Assembly (NCBI GenBank): GCA_023101885.1
Contig: JALPQD010000053.1
Location: forward strand, 2,978,447-3,042,446
From: Typhlomys cinereus
Taxonomy: Eukaryota; Chordata; Mammalia; Rodentia; Platacanthomyidae
DNA: 64,000 nucleotides
Direction of reading: 5' to 3'
Shown: positions 33,415 through 45,189 of the stretch, one piece after another
Numbering within the stretch: the stretch's first letter is position 1
Layout of the letters: every line of letters starts with the position of its first letter
Notes under the pieces: generated by a model
Databases searched by the model: none
Told to the model about the DNA's origin: nothing
What the model saw: only the letters and a program-made list of their open reading frames with translations
Made by a program: the position numbers and the translations under genes

Positions 33415-33735
33415 ATTAATTTGAGGAAACTTCTGAGCTTGCTATGAAACCATGAGTTCAAATCCTCAGAACTCATGCAAAAACCAGTTACAGTTGCATG
33501 GAAACCTGTATTCCCAGCCCTGGGCGTGAGGGCAGGGGAGAGACAGGAGGATCACTGGGGCTTGCTGGTTGCTTGTAAAACTTCCTGTTTCGAAAGACCC
33601 TATCTCAAGGGAATAAGGTTCTGATCTTATTTATTTCATTACTTATTTTATTGAATGAAAGAGCAGGAGACCTGCTGTCTTTCTGTGGCCTCTATATGCA
33701 TGGATACATGCTCGTAAACATAGGCATATCCCACA

Positions 33736-33784
<49 letters not shown>

Positions 33785-33785
33785 A
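33415..33785 (+). repeat. B4-type SINE with (CA)n
   Basis: Plus-strand text 'gagttcaaatcctcagaactcatgcaa', 'gtattcccagccctgg…' and 'gaccctatctcaag', then 'ctgtggcctctatatgcatgg' and a CA-repeat at 33737-33783. Confidence 0.65.
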
Positions 33786-34025
33786 TCAGCAGGGGGAAAT
33801 GGCAAAGTACAGAAGAGGAAAAGAAATGTTTCAAATATATAACAAATAAAAATAATGCATCAATGCATCAATATTTATAAAGTTCTACAAATTCATTTTT
33901 AAAAGATGGACAGCAAGATAGACAAGTGCACAAGGAACCTGTGCAGCATTTCTTTGGCATAATAACAGAAAATAGCCTCTAAACAAATGAAAAGATCCCT
34001 AGTCTCATTAGAAATTACAAAAATA

Positions 34026-34328
34026 GGACTTGAGAGATGGCTTAGGCATTAAACCTTTGCCTCTCAAGCAAAAGGACCTGAATTTGGATCCCAGATTCCA
34101 CATAAAAATGCCAGGCAGAAATGGGTGTTGACTTATACTCCTGGCCCTGGAAGACAGATCCTGGGAAACCCCAGAGCAACAATAATGAGATAGAGCAACT
34201 CAGGATGATTTACAAAGTCACTGTTGGGCCTCTCCACACACACACACACAGTGCCCTCTGATTCACACACATGCACTCGCAAACATGTATGTGTACTATA
34301 CACCGATACCAACATATATAAAGAAATC
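34026..34328 (+). repeat. B2-superfamily SINE with target duplication
   Basis: Head 'ggacttgagagatggctta', body and CA-rich tail. Flanked by acaaaaata at 34017-34025 and 34329-34337. Confidence 0.8.
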
Positions 34329-35590
34329 ACAAAAATACCAACAGGTGAAACCACAATAAGATACACCACAGGCCTATCAGAAAGATGAAGTTACTGACAA
34401 TCATAAAGATAAATGATGAAGATCTTTTGAAACTTGAGACTCTTTGATCTCACAGCTGATGAATTAGAGTCATGTGCTAGTGCATGATGCCCAAATGCAT
34501 TTTTTTTCAGTGTAACGTTTAACATGGGTCTGATTACTGATTTGGCACTTGCTGACAGAGGGTGCTGATGTACTTAGCAAAGTGGGATCAGTCTTCCTTA
34601 ACAAAAGCATATTCATATATGGTTTCTGGGGACTTGATCTCATGCTTACCTAGTAAGTGTTCTCACTGAGCCATCAATCTGTCCCCCCAAAAATCAGTTC
34701 AGAAGTGTTCCCAAATTGATGGATGGTGCTTTATTTTGAGTGGGCTAACAGAGTCTTCATAACAGGATGGATGAATTAGATGCACTTGAGGGTCAACACA
34801 AGTCTGAAATTGCATCCCAGCCCTGAGGGATGAAGCACATGGATAGCGTCCGTGGACTCTCCAGGGATGCACCACTGGAAAGAATTCCCACATGTAGTCT
34901 GCTTCCATTACAATAACTCAGTCAGCACCATTACCAAATTTCTTCAGGAAACTGTTCACAGCTATCAATTCAAGGGCATTGTGAGTAACAGAGCTTGTAA
35001 AGAAAAATCCTCACAGACGTGTCTCTGATGTCTCTCCATAGAAGAATATGGAGATTTTCTGGGTTTGATGTTCATAAAATATCTAAGATATGCTAAGATT
35101 CTGAAAACAGAGATTTCATTTTTTTTTAAATGCATGAGCATCTTTGTTGATGCCCAAAGACTAAAATTCAAGTTCAATTGCAGTGAGTGTCACTACTGGT
35201 AGCCAGAAACACTAGAGGGCAGCAGCTGTCTACCCGCTAGTTCTCTTCTGCAATCTCTGTGATGACGGGAACTTCATCAGACCATTTGCTCTTGCAGTTC
35301 TCAAGCATAGCCTTGTGTCAGAAGCACTGGGAGGCTTGTTAAAAAACTGGACTGCCTATATTTCTTGCAGGGCCCAGCAGAAAACAAAAATGTTAGGCTC
35401 CTTGTCTAAAAAGTAGAGAAGGATTATTAAAGGCATGAGATAGAAAGTTTTTTCCTTTTGTACTGTTCTCTCTCTCTGTGGTATTTTTTTAAAAAATCTG
35501 TGTAATGCTCTAAATAAATACAAAATGATATTTGTATTTTTACTGTTTATCTTTATACCATGCACTGTCAGTTTTAAGTAAACATCAGAA
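34329..35590. other. Gene-free stretch, unclassified
   Basis: A B4-like head fragment lies near 34625-34690. From 34690 to 35180 there is sequence that could be an old processed transcript on the minus strand, with an AATAAA at about 34735, but I do not recognise a protein and the frames are short. Confidence 0.35.
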
Positions 35591-35593
35591 TAT

Positions 35594-35873
35594 TAAACTT
35601 ATTTTTAAATTTTTTGCATGTATGTCTGTATGTATCAGAAGGCACTCTGTGTGTCTGTGGAGTCCCAAGGGTGACTTCGGAAAGCACCTTGGATTGTACT
35701 GCTTCCTCTTTGCTTTGCTCCAGAGCTTCCCTGGCTCTGCCTTCCAGGACTGGAAATATAGACCTTTCTTTACAGCCATTTCTGTTTGGCATTCTTACAT
35801 GGGATCCCAAATCTGAACTCAGGACTTTTTGCTTGTGAGACAGAAACTTAACCCCAGAGCCATCTCTCCAGCC
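35594..35873 (-). repeat. B2-superfamily SINE
   Basis: T-rich left end, antisense body ('cctggctctgccttccagg') and head ('gagccatctctccagcccc'). Near full length. No long CA-repeat. Confidence 0.8.
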
Positions 35874-36245
35874 CCAGAGCATTTAGCTTTTACGTAATCA
35901 CGGACATTGTACAATACATGTTTTGTAATTCATTGATATATTAGCACTTCTTATCAAAAACAGTGGAAATGCTGCATTAAAATAAATCATGATTTTGATC
36001 CCATTTCCATGATTTTGATTCCACTGTGTACATCTACCACTGCTCTGTGGAAGTTAATGGCTTCTACAGCATGTTTATCTCGTTCTCAATTTGGGTCACA
36101 TACATCATGGGGTTTGTTCACCAGAGTTCTATGTTCATGGGTATTGGAAATGGTAGATGGAAAACTGTACTGCGTGGATCTAATATGCTTATACATATAC
36201 TCAATTTTCCTACTGAATGTCACAAATGACAAGTTGAAAGTTAAA

Positions 36246-36271
36246 TTTTTTTAAAATTTATTCAATTGTGT

Positions 36272-36319
<48 letters not shown>

Positions 36320-36543
36320 GTGTGTGTGTTTAGAACCACAGACGAATTCGGAAACCACCATGGACCGCCTCCACCTCCTCCTTGTTTACTCTGCCCCAGG
36401 ATTCACAGGCTCGGCCCTACCAGGACCAGAAACGCAGGCTGCCCCCGCTTGCGCCTGGCATCTATACATGGGGTCTTGGATCTGAATTCAGGACCTTCTG
36501 CTTTCAAGGCAGAGGCTTAACCCCTGAGCCACCTCTCCAGCCC
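36246..36543 (-). repeat. B2-superfamily SINE with target duplication
   Basis: An antisense tail 'attcaattgtgtgtg', a long TG-repeat (about 36266-36331), body and head ('gagccacctctccagccc'). Flanked by aaagttaaa (36237-36245 and 36544-36552). Very similar in body to the copy at 19806. Confidence 0.85.
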
Positions 36544-36679
36544 AAAGTTAAAATTATACTCTATACACAAAAGTGTATAATACTTCTAGGTTGCAAGCAA
36601 CTGGAAACTCATTCAGATATACAGTAGGGAAATCATGTATCCTTGTTTAAAAAAACCTAAAATCTGAATCCTGCTGGAA

Positions 36680-36920
36680 CTATGGACTATAGTTCAGGAT
36701 GGGTGGGGGTTGTATCAGTGTCAAACACCTGCTTAACAGACACAATGACCTGGGCTCAATTCCGAAGGTGGGGAGAGAGAAAGAGAGAAAGAGACAGAGA
36801 AAGAGAGAGAAACTCTTGGACTGGAGATACAGTTGAACGCTAAAGTACTCGCATAGCATGTAAGCATGTGGAGGACTCTGTGTGTGTGTGTGTGTGTGTA
36901 TGTGTGTGTGTGCATGTGTA
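36680..36920 (+). repeat. ID-like SINE remnant and simple repeats
   Basis: 'caacacctgcttaacagacac…' and 'ctggactggagatacagttgaac' are weak ID-like heads. They are separated by a GA-rich run (36770-36812) and followed by a GT-repeat (36881-36911). Confidence 0.4.
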
Positions 36921-37112
36921 AACAGAGAGAGAAAAAAAGAGAGAATCTGAAGTCTAACTTTCTACCTTTATGAAACTAGAAAAAGAAAGGCAAATTTAAT
37001 TTAAATCAAGGAAGAAGGAAAAAACAACTATTAGAACAGCAGTAGAATGAATGGGAAATTGAATACAGAAAAAGAAAAATTAACAAACTTTCTTTAAAAA
37101 GAGCGAGTTAGT

Positions 37113-37428
37113 GGGCTGGAGAGGTGGCTCAGGGGTTAAGCCTCCGCCTTGCAGGCGGAAGGTCCTGAGTTCGGATCCCAGATCCCACGTATAGACGCCA
37201 GGCGGAAGCAGGGTGGCCTGCGCTTCTGGTTCTCGTAGGGTGGAGCCTGTGAATCCCGGGGCAGAAGGAGATGGAGGCGTCCATGGTGGTTCGCGAATTC
37301 GTCCGTGGTTCTACACATACACAGACACACGCACACACAGATACACACACACACGCGCACGCACATACACACGCACTAACACACAGTTGAATAAATAATA
37401 ATAATAATAAAAAATTAAAAAAAAAAAA
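37113..37428 (+). repeat. B2-superfamily SINE with target duplication
   Basis: A complete copy from 'gggctggagaggtggctc' to 'gaataaataataataa' and poly-A. Flanked by gagcgagttagt (37101-37112) and gagtgagttagt (37429-37440), one mismatch. Few differences from the copies at 19806 and 49898, so this subfamily is fairly young. Confidence 0.9.
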
Positions 37429-37600
37429 GAGTGAGTTAGTAGCTTTAAATTTTCCACACAAATAATTAGTTTTCTTACGTTAAAGATCAGAAGGCTTAGG
37501 ACTGTTAAGTGGACACCACATTCTAAATGGATCTACATGTCCAATACAATTTAAAATTGTTTAAGTTGTTATTGACAAACTTATTAGTTTTTTCTTTGAC

Positions 37601-37904
37601 TGTGCTACCAAATACCTTACCAAGTAGAAACAACTTGAGGAAGGAAAGATTTATTTTGGGTTCGGTTCATGGTAGCTTGGCGCTATGTATTTGGGCAGAA
37701 TGAAGTCCTTCACCTTATGATGGACAGAAGGAGCAAGTGAGACTTTTAGGAAGGGTCAAGGACAAGATAATCCAGTGACTTTCTCTACCTGGATTCCACT
37801 TCCTAGAGTTCTCCGAACTTGCCAAAATAAAGCAATTATCTGGGGTTTTAGCCCTCAACACATGAGCCCTTTTAGAGGGGACACCATATCCAAACCTCAA
37901 AACA
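37601..37904 (-). mobile_element. MaLR-type LTR
   Basis: TGTGCTACC…AAACA with an antisense AATAAA-type signal ('gatttattttggg') near the left, and the antisense start 'cacatgagcccttttagagg…' at the right. No clear target duplication. Confidence 0.6.
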
Positions 37905-37964
37905 AGTTCATCTTTGATCACATGCAAATTTAAGGCCTTCCAAAAAAATATTGAAAGGGGCAAA

Positions 37965-38149
37965 TTTTAAAATATCCTATTTCACAATTTCAATACTTAC
38001 TACAGGGATATAGAAATCTAATGTCACACCACACATCATACAGATATCTAGACAAATGGAATAGAGAATGGAATAGAGTGCACAAGAAATCCTCATATAT
38101 GGCCTGTTTAGTTTTGACAAGGGTATCAAGGTCATTCAAGGAGGGAAAG
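37965..38149 (+). mobile_element. Old L1 ORF2 fragment
   Basis: 'gacaaatggaatagag…' and 'catatatggcctgtttagttttgacaagg' are L1 ORF2 text on the plus strand. It is cut by the LTR that inserted at 38155. Confidence 0.5.
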
Positions 38150-38154
38150 GACAG

Positions 38155-38591
38155 TGCTATAGTTAAGTACAGGTGTCAACTTGATGGTTGAGGGTTCGAG
38201 CTCTGGACACGTTTGTAGAGAATTAGTAGTTGAATTAAGCCCAGAGAGAACCTGCGAGAGATTGATTGTCTAGGCGATGGGGAAGGCCCAGCCCATGGTG
38301 GGTAGAACTAGTCCCCAGGCAGGTGAATAAAATGGAGGGAACTGTTTGAGTAGAGGCAGGCATCGTTGTGTATACTTGGCCAGACATGCTAGTCTGGTAA
38401 ATAAGGATCGTTGCTCTCAGCTGTTATGTGGATTTGATGTGTCCACTTCCCTTGGTCTTTGGTAATGGTGCAGGCTCTCCTGTCAGTTGCACCAAGAACT
38501 GTAACTAGATTGTTGTAAGAGAATAAATTCCTTGTTCCCTTAAGTTGTTTTGCCATGGTTTTATCAGCAACCGTGAAGGTGAACTGCTACA
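38155..38591 (+). mobile_element. Solo MaLR-type LTR with target duplication
   Basis: 437 bp, TGCTATAG…GCTACA, flanked by gacag (38150-38154 and 38592-38596). Sense is plus: 'caggtgtcaacttga' near the start and AATAAA at about 38522, near the end. It is the reverse-orientation relative of 3064-3464, 16954-17386 and 45388-45836. Confidence 0.85.
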
Positions 38592-38627
38592 GACAGTCTT
38601 TTCTTATTTGTGTCTGCTGTAGTTTAT

Positions 38628-38775
38628 CTTTAGTTGTTGATAAATACATAGCTAAACAAGGAGCAGAGGGTTGCATTCTTGCTTATGATTCTGGTTGCAG
38701 TTCATAGCTTGGTAGGAAATTTCAACACCAGGAGTTGAGGGAACTGGCCACACTATATCCCCAGGAATTGCCAAG
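38628..38775 (-). mobile_element. Partial MaLR-type LTR
   Basis: 'tagttgttgataaatacatagctaaac' and 'cagttcatagcttggtagg…' to 'gggaactggccacactatatcc' match one end of the same LTR family in antisense. The rest is replaced by a SINE. Confidence 0.45.
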
Positions 38776-38779
38776 GGAT

Positions 38780-38783
38780 GTGT

Positions 38784-38833
<50 letters not shown>

Positions 38834-39140
38834 ACTAGAGGTGTATGTACAGGTATGCATGTGTTTAGAAGCCAGAAGAAGAGGAGGTTGTTGGGCGCCC
38901 TACTCTATCCTGATCTCTGCTTTATTCCCTTGAGACAGGATCTCTCACTGAATATGGAGCTAGACTAGTGACAAGTAAACCCTAATGATCCACCTGTCTC
39001 CACGTCCCTCCACAGCACAGGGGTTACAGACACACGTGCCTGACCATGTCTGACTTTCTACATGGACTCTGGGGATTTGAACTCAGATCCTTATACTTGT
39101 AGAGTTAGTATTTTTACCCTGAGCCATCTCCCCAACCCAC
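38780..39140 (-). repeat. B4-type SINE with (TG)n(AG)n
   Basis: TG and AG repeats (38783-38832), then antisense B4: 'gaggttgttgggcgccctac', 'cttgagacaggatctctcactg', 'acaggggttacagacacacgtgcc', 'gatttgaactcag' and 'gagccatctccccaaccc'. Full length. Confidence 0.75.
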
Positions 39141-40246
39141 CTTTAACTTCTTAACTGATGTTTATTACTGCTGTTCTGGTTCTAACCAATTTGTAAATCT
39201 CCAGATATCGTTAAGCTCTTCATCTGATTTTTTTTGTAGTCTCTCTACTTTTTTTTTTCAGCAGAACTTTCAGGTAGTTTTTGAACCCGCTTTCAAGAAG
39301 CAGCAGTTAGTGGGTTTAACACCATTTCCTCTGTGCTGAAGTCAGTGCCAGAGCAGCTTCTGTGGGTACTTTCCTTGTGTGGTTGGCAATCTCATTTAGT
39401 GCAAAATATTCTCTAAGGAAGAGTGTCCATAAATAGACTTACTGCTGCAGCTCGTGGGAGCATCGCAATGCCTTGTAATTACAGTTTCTTATACCAGGAG
39501 CTGTAGGTCTTCATATACGCACACGGGTGACTGTATATGGCATGGAGAGACAGGGTGCCTCTCTTGTCTGGGATGTTCTCAATTAAAGAGTTTCTGCTAC
39601 CTACCAGCATAGAATTCAGAGGATGCTTTGAGGAAACAGTTCTTTAAACACTATGGCTTTTCTTTTTTTTTTTTTTTTTTGTCTTATGAGTTACAGGGCT
39701 GGTGGAAATTCTGATAGGTTTGGTAAGATTCGGCCCCTACAATACTATAAAATCGTAGGTTCAAAGAAATACAGGACTAACACAACTCAATCTCATAGTC
39801 CTACAGATTCCATTTTATAGATGTTATTTTTTTTCGTACTGCATAGTGTCCACATAAAAAAAGAATTTATTTGATACCTCCCACAATCTTCTTTTGTGCC
39901 CCAGATTTTTAACTGATGTAAAAGAAGTAGGGCCCTTCTTGGCAAAGAAGACAGACATTATGAGACCAAATAAACCTCCAATTGTTGATGATTGTTAGGT
40001 AAGTATAGCCTTCCTTTAGACATAGTTTTTGTCATAGAAGTTCAAAAATTTGAAAATGGTAAGAGGATTAAGACTAATTTTGTAGACATGTGGTAGGAAT
40101 TGAATTACACTAAGAGCTATTCCTATTGGTAGACTAATTTTTTTAATGTGGTATTCTATAAAATTCATCAAAAATATTCAGGTACTTCACAAATGTTTGT
40201 CTTTGACTCCATTTTGGAAAGATGGTTTAGGTCTAAAAAATAATTT
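39141..40246. other. Gene-free stretch, unclassified
   Basis: No gene or clear repeat. T-runs lie near 39241-39260 and 39665-39680. Confidence 0.4.
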
Positions 40247-40511
40247 GAGGATTGGCGCGATGACTCAGAGGTTAAAACTGCCTCACAAGCAGGGGTTCTG
40301 CCTTGCAAGCAAAAGGTCCTGAGTTCACATCCCAGGTCCATGTAAAAGTGCCAGGTGGAAACAGCAGCCGCCTGAACTTCCAGCCTTGGAAGGAAGAGCC
40401 TGGGAAATCCCACTGTGAAAGAAAAAGGAGGTAGAAGCAATCCAGGATGATTCCCAAAGTCAGCCTTGGTCCTCCACATGGACACGCATGTGCACGTGCG
40501 CGTGCCTGCAT

Positions 40512-40559
<48 letters not shown>

Positions 40560-40571
40560 TCAAAATAAATA
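40247..40571 (+). repeat. B2-superfamily SINE with (CA)n
   Basis: A diverged head ('ggattggcgcgatgactcag') with an internal partial duplication of the anticodon-like part ('cctcacaagcagggg' / 'gccttgcaagcaaaagg'), body, a CA-repeat (40513-40559) and 'aaataaataaag'. Confidence 0.75.
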
Positions 40572-40587
40572 AAGTTAGAAAATATTT

Positions 40588-40735
40588 TGAGCCAGGCCTG
40601 GTGTTGCCGGCCTGTAATCCCAGCTCCATAGGAAATCAAGGCAAGAGGATTATAACAAGTTCAAGGCTTGTCTTAGGTACAGAGTGAATTCAAGGAAATC
40701 TGGGCAACTTACTGAGACCTTATCTCAAAATTTAA
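40588..40735 (+). repeat. B1-like SINE
   Basis: 'gagccaggcctggtgttgcc', 'gcctgtaatcccagctcc' and '…gagaccttatctcaaaattt' give the B1 pattern. Confidence 0.6.
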
Positions 40736-40808
40736 AAGGAGCATGAAAAAAGGGCTGGGCTCAAAGGTGGTGATGTGTACAGTAACACACACATATGAAA
40801 GAAAGGGA

Positions 40809-41060
40809 GGGCTGGAGAGATGGCTCCGAGATTAAAGTGTTTGCCTTACAAGCACAAGGATCTGAGTTCAAATCCCCAGATCCCATGTAAAAATGCTGAG
40901 CAGAAATGGTGGTGGGCTGCAATTCTTGTCCTGGAAAGCAGAGTCTGGGAAACCCCAGAGCAAAGCCATATGAACAGAACAATCACAGGCACACACACAC
41001 TCAAGTGCCCTCTTGTCTACACACCCTCCCTGGACACACAGGCAAAAAGGAAAAAAGTGA
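40809..41060 (+). repeat. B2-superfamily SINE
   Basis: Head 'gggctggagagatggctcc', body ('cttgtcctggaaagcagagtctgg') and CA-rich end. Confidence 0.8.
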
Positions 41061-41089
41061 ACACACGGCTGTACACACATGTGCTTTCT

Positions 41090-41690
41090 TTCTTAATGTG
41101 CTTTCCCTTATTAACAAAATATTTTAATCTCTTAATTTTGAGTCTAGGAGGTTTATAAAGAAATGGAACTTCCATTTTCTTAAGCTCTTCCTCTACTCCT
41201 GAGTTATTTTCTATATAGTTTGTGGGTGTTACGGAATTTTTCTTTTTAGTATAATAATGTTCTGAAGGTTCAATACTAAAATCCACTTATAAGGGAGAAC
41301 ATGTGATGTCTGTTTTTTTGCATCCAGGATACCTCAACTGAGTATAATTTCTTCAGATTCCATCCATTTACCAGCAAATTTTATTAATTAATTTTTCTTG
41401 GCTGAATAATATTCAATTCTGTATATGTATCACATTTTCATTACCCATTCATCTACTGTTGCATATCTAGGCTGATTCCATATCCTTGATAGTTTGAACA
41501 GGGTTGCAGTGGACTAGATAGATGTACAAGTGTCTCTGTAATAAGATGTAGTGCTCTTTTGGAATATACCCATGAGTGGTAGAGCTGGATCATACAACAA
41601 TTTAGTTTTTAACTTTTTAGGGACCTCTGTGATGACCTCCAAAGGGGTTGCAAAAGTTTGCATTCTTACCCTCAATGAATGAGGAAACCT
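41090..41690 (-). mobile_element. L1 ORF2 3' part, old fragment
   Basis: Antisense L1 text: 'gggagaacatgtgatgtctg', '…ccatccatttaccagcaaa…', 'ggctgaataatattcaattc', 'ctactgttgcatatctaggc' and '…catgagtggtagagctggatc'. Diverged, with no intact frame. Confidence 0.65.
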
Positions 41691-41899
41691 AAGAAATCAG
41701 GATTGTGAGAGAATAATTTTTTTTTGCCATTAAAGTTGTGATGATTTGTAATAGTAGGAAGAAGAACTAAGATAAACACCTGTTTTAATACAGTGCTTCT
41801 GGGCCAATAGCTGGCCACCAAGCTCTTAGGGTCTCAGGTCACCATCTTCCTTATCCGAAGATTTATACTGTACCCTTCTATACTTCTACGACCTTCCCC

Positions 41900-41935
<36 letters not shown>

Positions 41936-42480
41936 TATGCACCTGAGCATGCAAGGTGTGCATGCATGTGTGTGCTGAGGCGGCCAAAGGTTGACAATGG
42001 TCATCTTCCAACGTCATACTTAATTAATTTAGGAAGGAAAGAGGGAGGGAGAGAGAGAGGGAGAAAGAGTGAGCAAGCGAGCAAGCGAGAGAGACAGAGA
42101 GAGAAGAGAGAACAGGTACACATGCCACGACACATGAAAATTGATTCTCTTCTACTATGTGAGTTCTGGGAATCACAACTCAGGTTGCCAAGTTTGTACA
42201 GCAAGCAGTTTACCTGCTGAGCCATCTTGCTAGGCCTTCATTTGATATTTTGAAACAGGGTTCTCACTGAACCATAGCTTATTGATTCAACTAAGCTGCT
42301 GGCTTATGATCTCTCTCAATCTCCTGACCCCTCACCCCCCCAATCCATCCCCTTACAACTCTGGGGTTACAGACGTGGGCCACCTCACTTGCCTTTCATG
42401 GGGGTATTTGAAGCCTAACTTCAGGTGTTGGAGCCTGAGTGGCAAGCACTTCACTGACTGACCCACGTCCCTGTCCCTGA
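41900..42480 (-). repeat. Two adjacent B4-type SINEs
   Basis: The first (41900-42235) has a GT-repeat, a 'ggccaaaggttgacaatgg' start, a GA-rich insertion (42030-42105) and the antisense head 'gctgagccatcttgctaggcc'. The second (42236-42480) begins 'gaaacagggttctcactgaacc' and ends '…cttcactgactgacccacg'. Confidence 0.6.
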
Positions 42481-42549
42481 CATGTCTACCTTTAATGATG
42501 GTACTTACCATTTCTTCATCTTTCTATCTGGAGGGGTTTCCCTTTTATC

Positions 42550-43025
42550 CTAGTTTTTTTTTCTCTTTTAAAAATATTTATTTTTATTTATTGGCAGTTT
42601 CATACATGAATATAGTGAATTTATGTCATTTCATCTCTTATTATCCAATCCCATTCCCCTCCTTTTCCTAGTATAAACCTTCCCAACCAATCTCCCTCCT
42701 ATTTTCTTATCTTTTCTTCATGTGTGACCCATTGAGTTTCATCTGGGTTGCCTGTTACTGGCATGTGCTGAGCACTTGCTGAGGAATGTAAGATGTTGGT
42801 GGGTTTACCATTGAAGAAATAACCGCCCTTCTCCCATCTAGCATTAACCCTCAGTAGTCTCTCATGGAGGTGTGGTACTTCCTTAAGTCTTTCCCCATCC
42901 ACAGTGAAATGCCGATAGGCCAAATGTCCTGAAGATCCTGTGGAAGTAAACACAGCTACAGCGAGTTTGTGGTATAGCAGCTCTGTCACATCCAGAAGAT
43001 ACTGTCTTGCAGCATCCCTTACTTA
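42550..43025 (-). mobile_element. L1 (Lx-like) 3' UTR fragment
   Basis: Shares with 18406-19000 the order T-rich start, 'tcatacatgaatatagtg', '…acccattgagtttcatctggg', 'ttaccattgaagaaataacc' and '…gctctgtcacatcc'. Confidence 0.5.
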
Positions 43026-43063
43026 ATTCAAGTAACTTAATTCACTATCAAAATATAAAATTT

Positions 43064-43330
43064 GGACTGGAGAGATGGCTCAGGGGTTAAGACTGTCTCA
43101 CAAGAAGAAGGTCCTGAGTTCGGATCCCAGGTCACATGTAAAAACAACAGGTGGAAACAGTGGTGGCCTGCATTTCCGGCCCTGGTAGGAGGAACCTGGG
43201 AAATCCCAGAGCTAAGCAAGAAGGAGATAGAAGCAATCCAGGATGATTTTTGAAGTCATCCTTGGTCCTCCACAGGGACACACAGTGCCAGGGACACACA
43301 CACAGGCACACAATAAATATATAAAATATT
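43064..43330 (+). repeat. B2-superfamily SINE
   Basis: Head 'ggactggagagatggctcag', body ('cctgcatttccggccctgg'), short CA-rich stretch and 'aataaatatataaaat'. Confidence 0.8.
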
Positions 43331-43334
43331 AAAA

Positions 43335-43795
43335 TTGGATTTGGGCAATGACTCAGGAGTAAAGCACTTGTCATGCAAGTCTGAGTTTGGGTCCCTAGAT
43401 ACCAAGGAAAAGCTGGGCACAATGGCATGTGTCTGTAATCCCAGTGTACCCATGGGAAATGGGAGACAGAGCACAAGGATTTCTAGAAGCGCAAGGCTGA
43501 CAAATGTGACTTATGAGCAATGGTGAAGAGGCTCAGTCTCAAACGAGGTGGAAAGGTGAGGAATGCCACTCAAAGGTAGACCTTCATCTGCACATACACG
43601 CCAGGGCACACGCATGCCTGCACACACCAGGTGCCACATACACACCACGGCACACGCATGCCTGCACCTGCCTGCACACAGGGTGCCACATACACACCAC
43701 AGCACATGCATGCCTGCACATACCAGGTGCACACACATGTACTCATCTATCACACACTCACCCACTATGCACATACACACAGAATGTAAGATTGT
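43335..43795 (+). repeat. B4-type SINE with CA-rich minisatellite tail
   Basis: An ID-like head ('ggcaatgactcaggagtaaagc') and a B1-like middle ('gtgtctgtaatcccagtg') are followed by a minisatellite of about three ~45-base units (43607-43740), each with 'gcacacgcatgcctgcac' and 'ggtgccacatacacacc'. The open frames over it are artefacts. Confidence 0.65.
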
Positions 43796-43799
43796 TGGC

Positions 43800-43935
43800 T
43801 TAATTTCTATCTCTACCACAGATGTAGTATCCAAGAATTCTGGGGACGCTCTGTCTGCTACTGTTTTATTTCTAGCGTCTAGCACAGGGCCTATTACGCA
43901 ATAAGTAAATTATGAGGAAAAATGAAGGAATGGGA
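43800..43935 (+). mobile_element. Possible LINE-2 3' end
   Basis: 'tttatttctagcgtctagcacagggcctatt' and '…aataagtaaattatgagg' followed by 'aaaaatgaaggaatggg' resembles the ancient mammalian L2 terminus. Very diverged, so low certainty. Confidence 0.4.
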
Positions 43936-44735
43936 CAAGCAAACCAATGCATGATGAACGGCTTATTATTCTGTTGGCACTGGGATCATCTGGAGGATTT
44001 TGAGCAGAGGACTGAAGCAGTCAGATTTGGAGGTTATCAAATGTCTTCAAGCTGTCACAGTCAGTATAAAGAACAGACTGTAGTATCTCAAATAACAACT
44101 ATTCAGTTAACTACCAAGTGCATATGCTACATGGAGTATCCACTACTATAAACATTCAAATTTAACAGTTGAAGTTTTGTGAAGCTTATGCTACCTCTAG
44201 CTCTAAAATATTCCCCCTCTTAACCTTTTCCCCTTAACACCAGGGTCTTTTAGGCTCAGCCGAACTAATCAACCATAGAGATCCTGTCAAGAGAATCTCT
44301 GCTGAGATTTGGATATGCTGCTTGATGTGATATTTGCATTTTAGTCTAAATTTGCCTATAACATTATAAATTTCACACTCCTACATTTCTGTTATAACAT
44401 CATAATCATAAAAAATGACATTTTGGTATTCTCTTTTGCAAGTGAAATGAGCATTTCCACATATAAATAGAGAAGGACCAAAATTGTTGGCCATATCTTA
44501 AATGGGTTGGGAGCTTGCTATAAGCCCAAGGTTTAAATTCTCAGTATCTGGGAGAGCTATTTCCGTAAGCAGGTTTCTCAACTGTAGTCTGATACCTTGG
44601 GCACACTCATGTCAGAGGATGACCTGGCCAATGCTTCTTTCACTGAAACTGAAGGAACTGGAGATGGAACAACACAATTCAGGAACTGTCTCCTGAAATA
44701 TTTATCTTTTTCATTTATTATTACTGCATGTGCAT
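43936..44735. other. Gene-free stretch, unclassified
   Basis: No gene or named repeat is convincing. Confidence 0.4.
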
Positions 44736-44930
44736 GCATAGGCTTGTGGGGGAGGGGCGGTCAGAGGATAGCTTTCAAGAGTGGTCTCTTCTCCCACTGC
44801 GTTGAGGCAGGGTCTTTCTTGTTTCTGCTGCTCTGCGTTTGTGTGTTCTGAGGACCAGACTCATGTCATCAGGCTTGTGTGGCAAACTTTTCTTTTTTTA
44901 AACCCATCGAGCCATTTTATCCAGCATATG
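44736..44930 (-). repeat. B4-type SINE fragment
   Basis: 'ggcttgtgggggaggggcggtcagagg', 'gttgaggcagggtctttctt' and '…catcaggcttgtgtggcaaac' give diverged antisense B4. Confidence 0.5.
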
Positions 44931-45189
44931 TTTACCATTTCTAATTCTTTACTTTTTGGTCAGGATTTCTGAGAGAAGGGAAAAAACCGAAGCTTCCACA
45001 TTAAAGCTTGTATCCAGAGTCCTCTGGACCTGGAATCCAGGGTTGAGGGAGGGCTAGTGAGGAAGGAGACCTTGTAGCTCGTGTACGCTTTCAAAGCAGG
45101 ATTAGGGGATATGTCTGGAAAGGGGCAGCAGGAATCAATGGAGACCCCAAATGCATTTTTAAGTTATCAAGCAAATGAGTGATTAGTTT

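Noticed and set aside
34690..35180. Possible processed pseudogene on the minus strand with an AATAAA
   Set aside because: I could not recognise the protein, the frames are short, and no poly-A tail or target duplication is visible.
43511..43904. Open frames of 96-124 codons with Cys/His or Thr/His repeats
   Set aside because: They run over the CA-rich minisatellite and SINE tail; the repeats are nucleotide-level, not a protein family.
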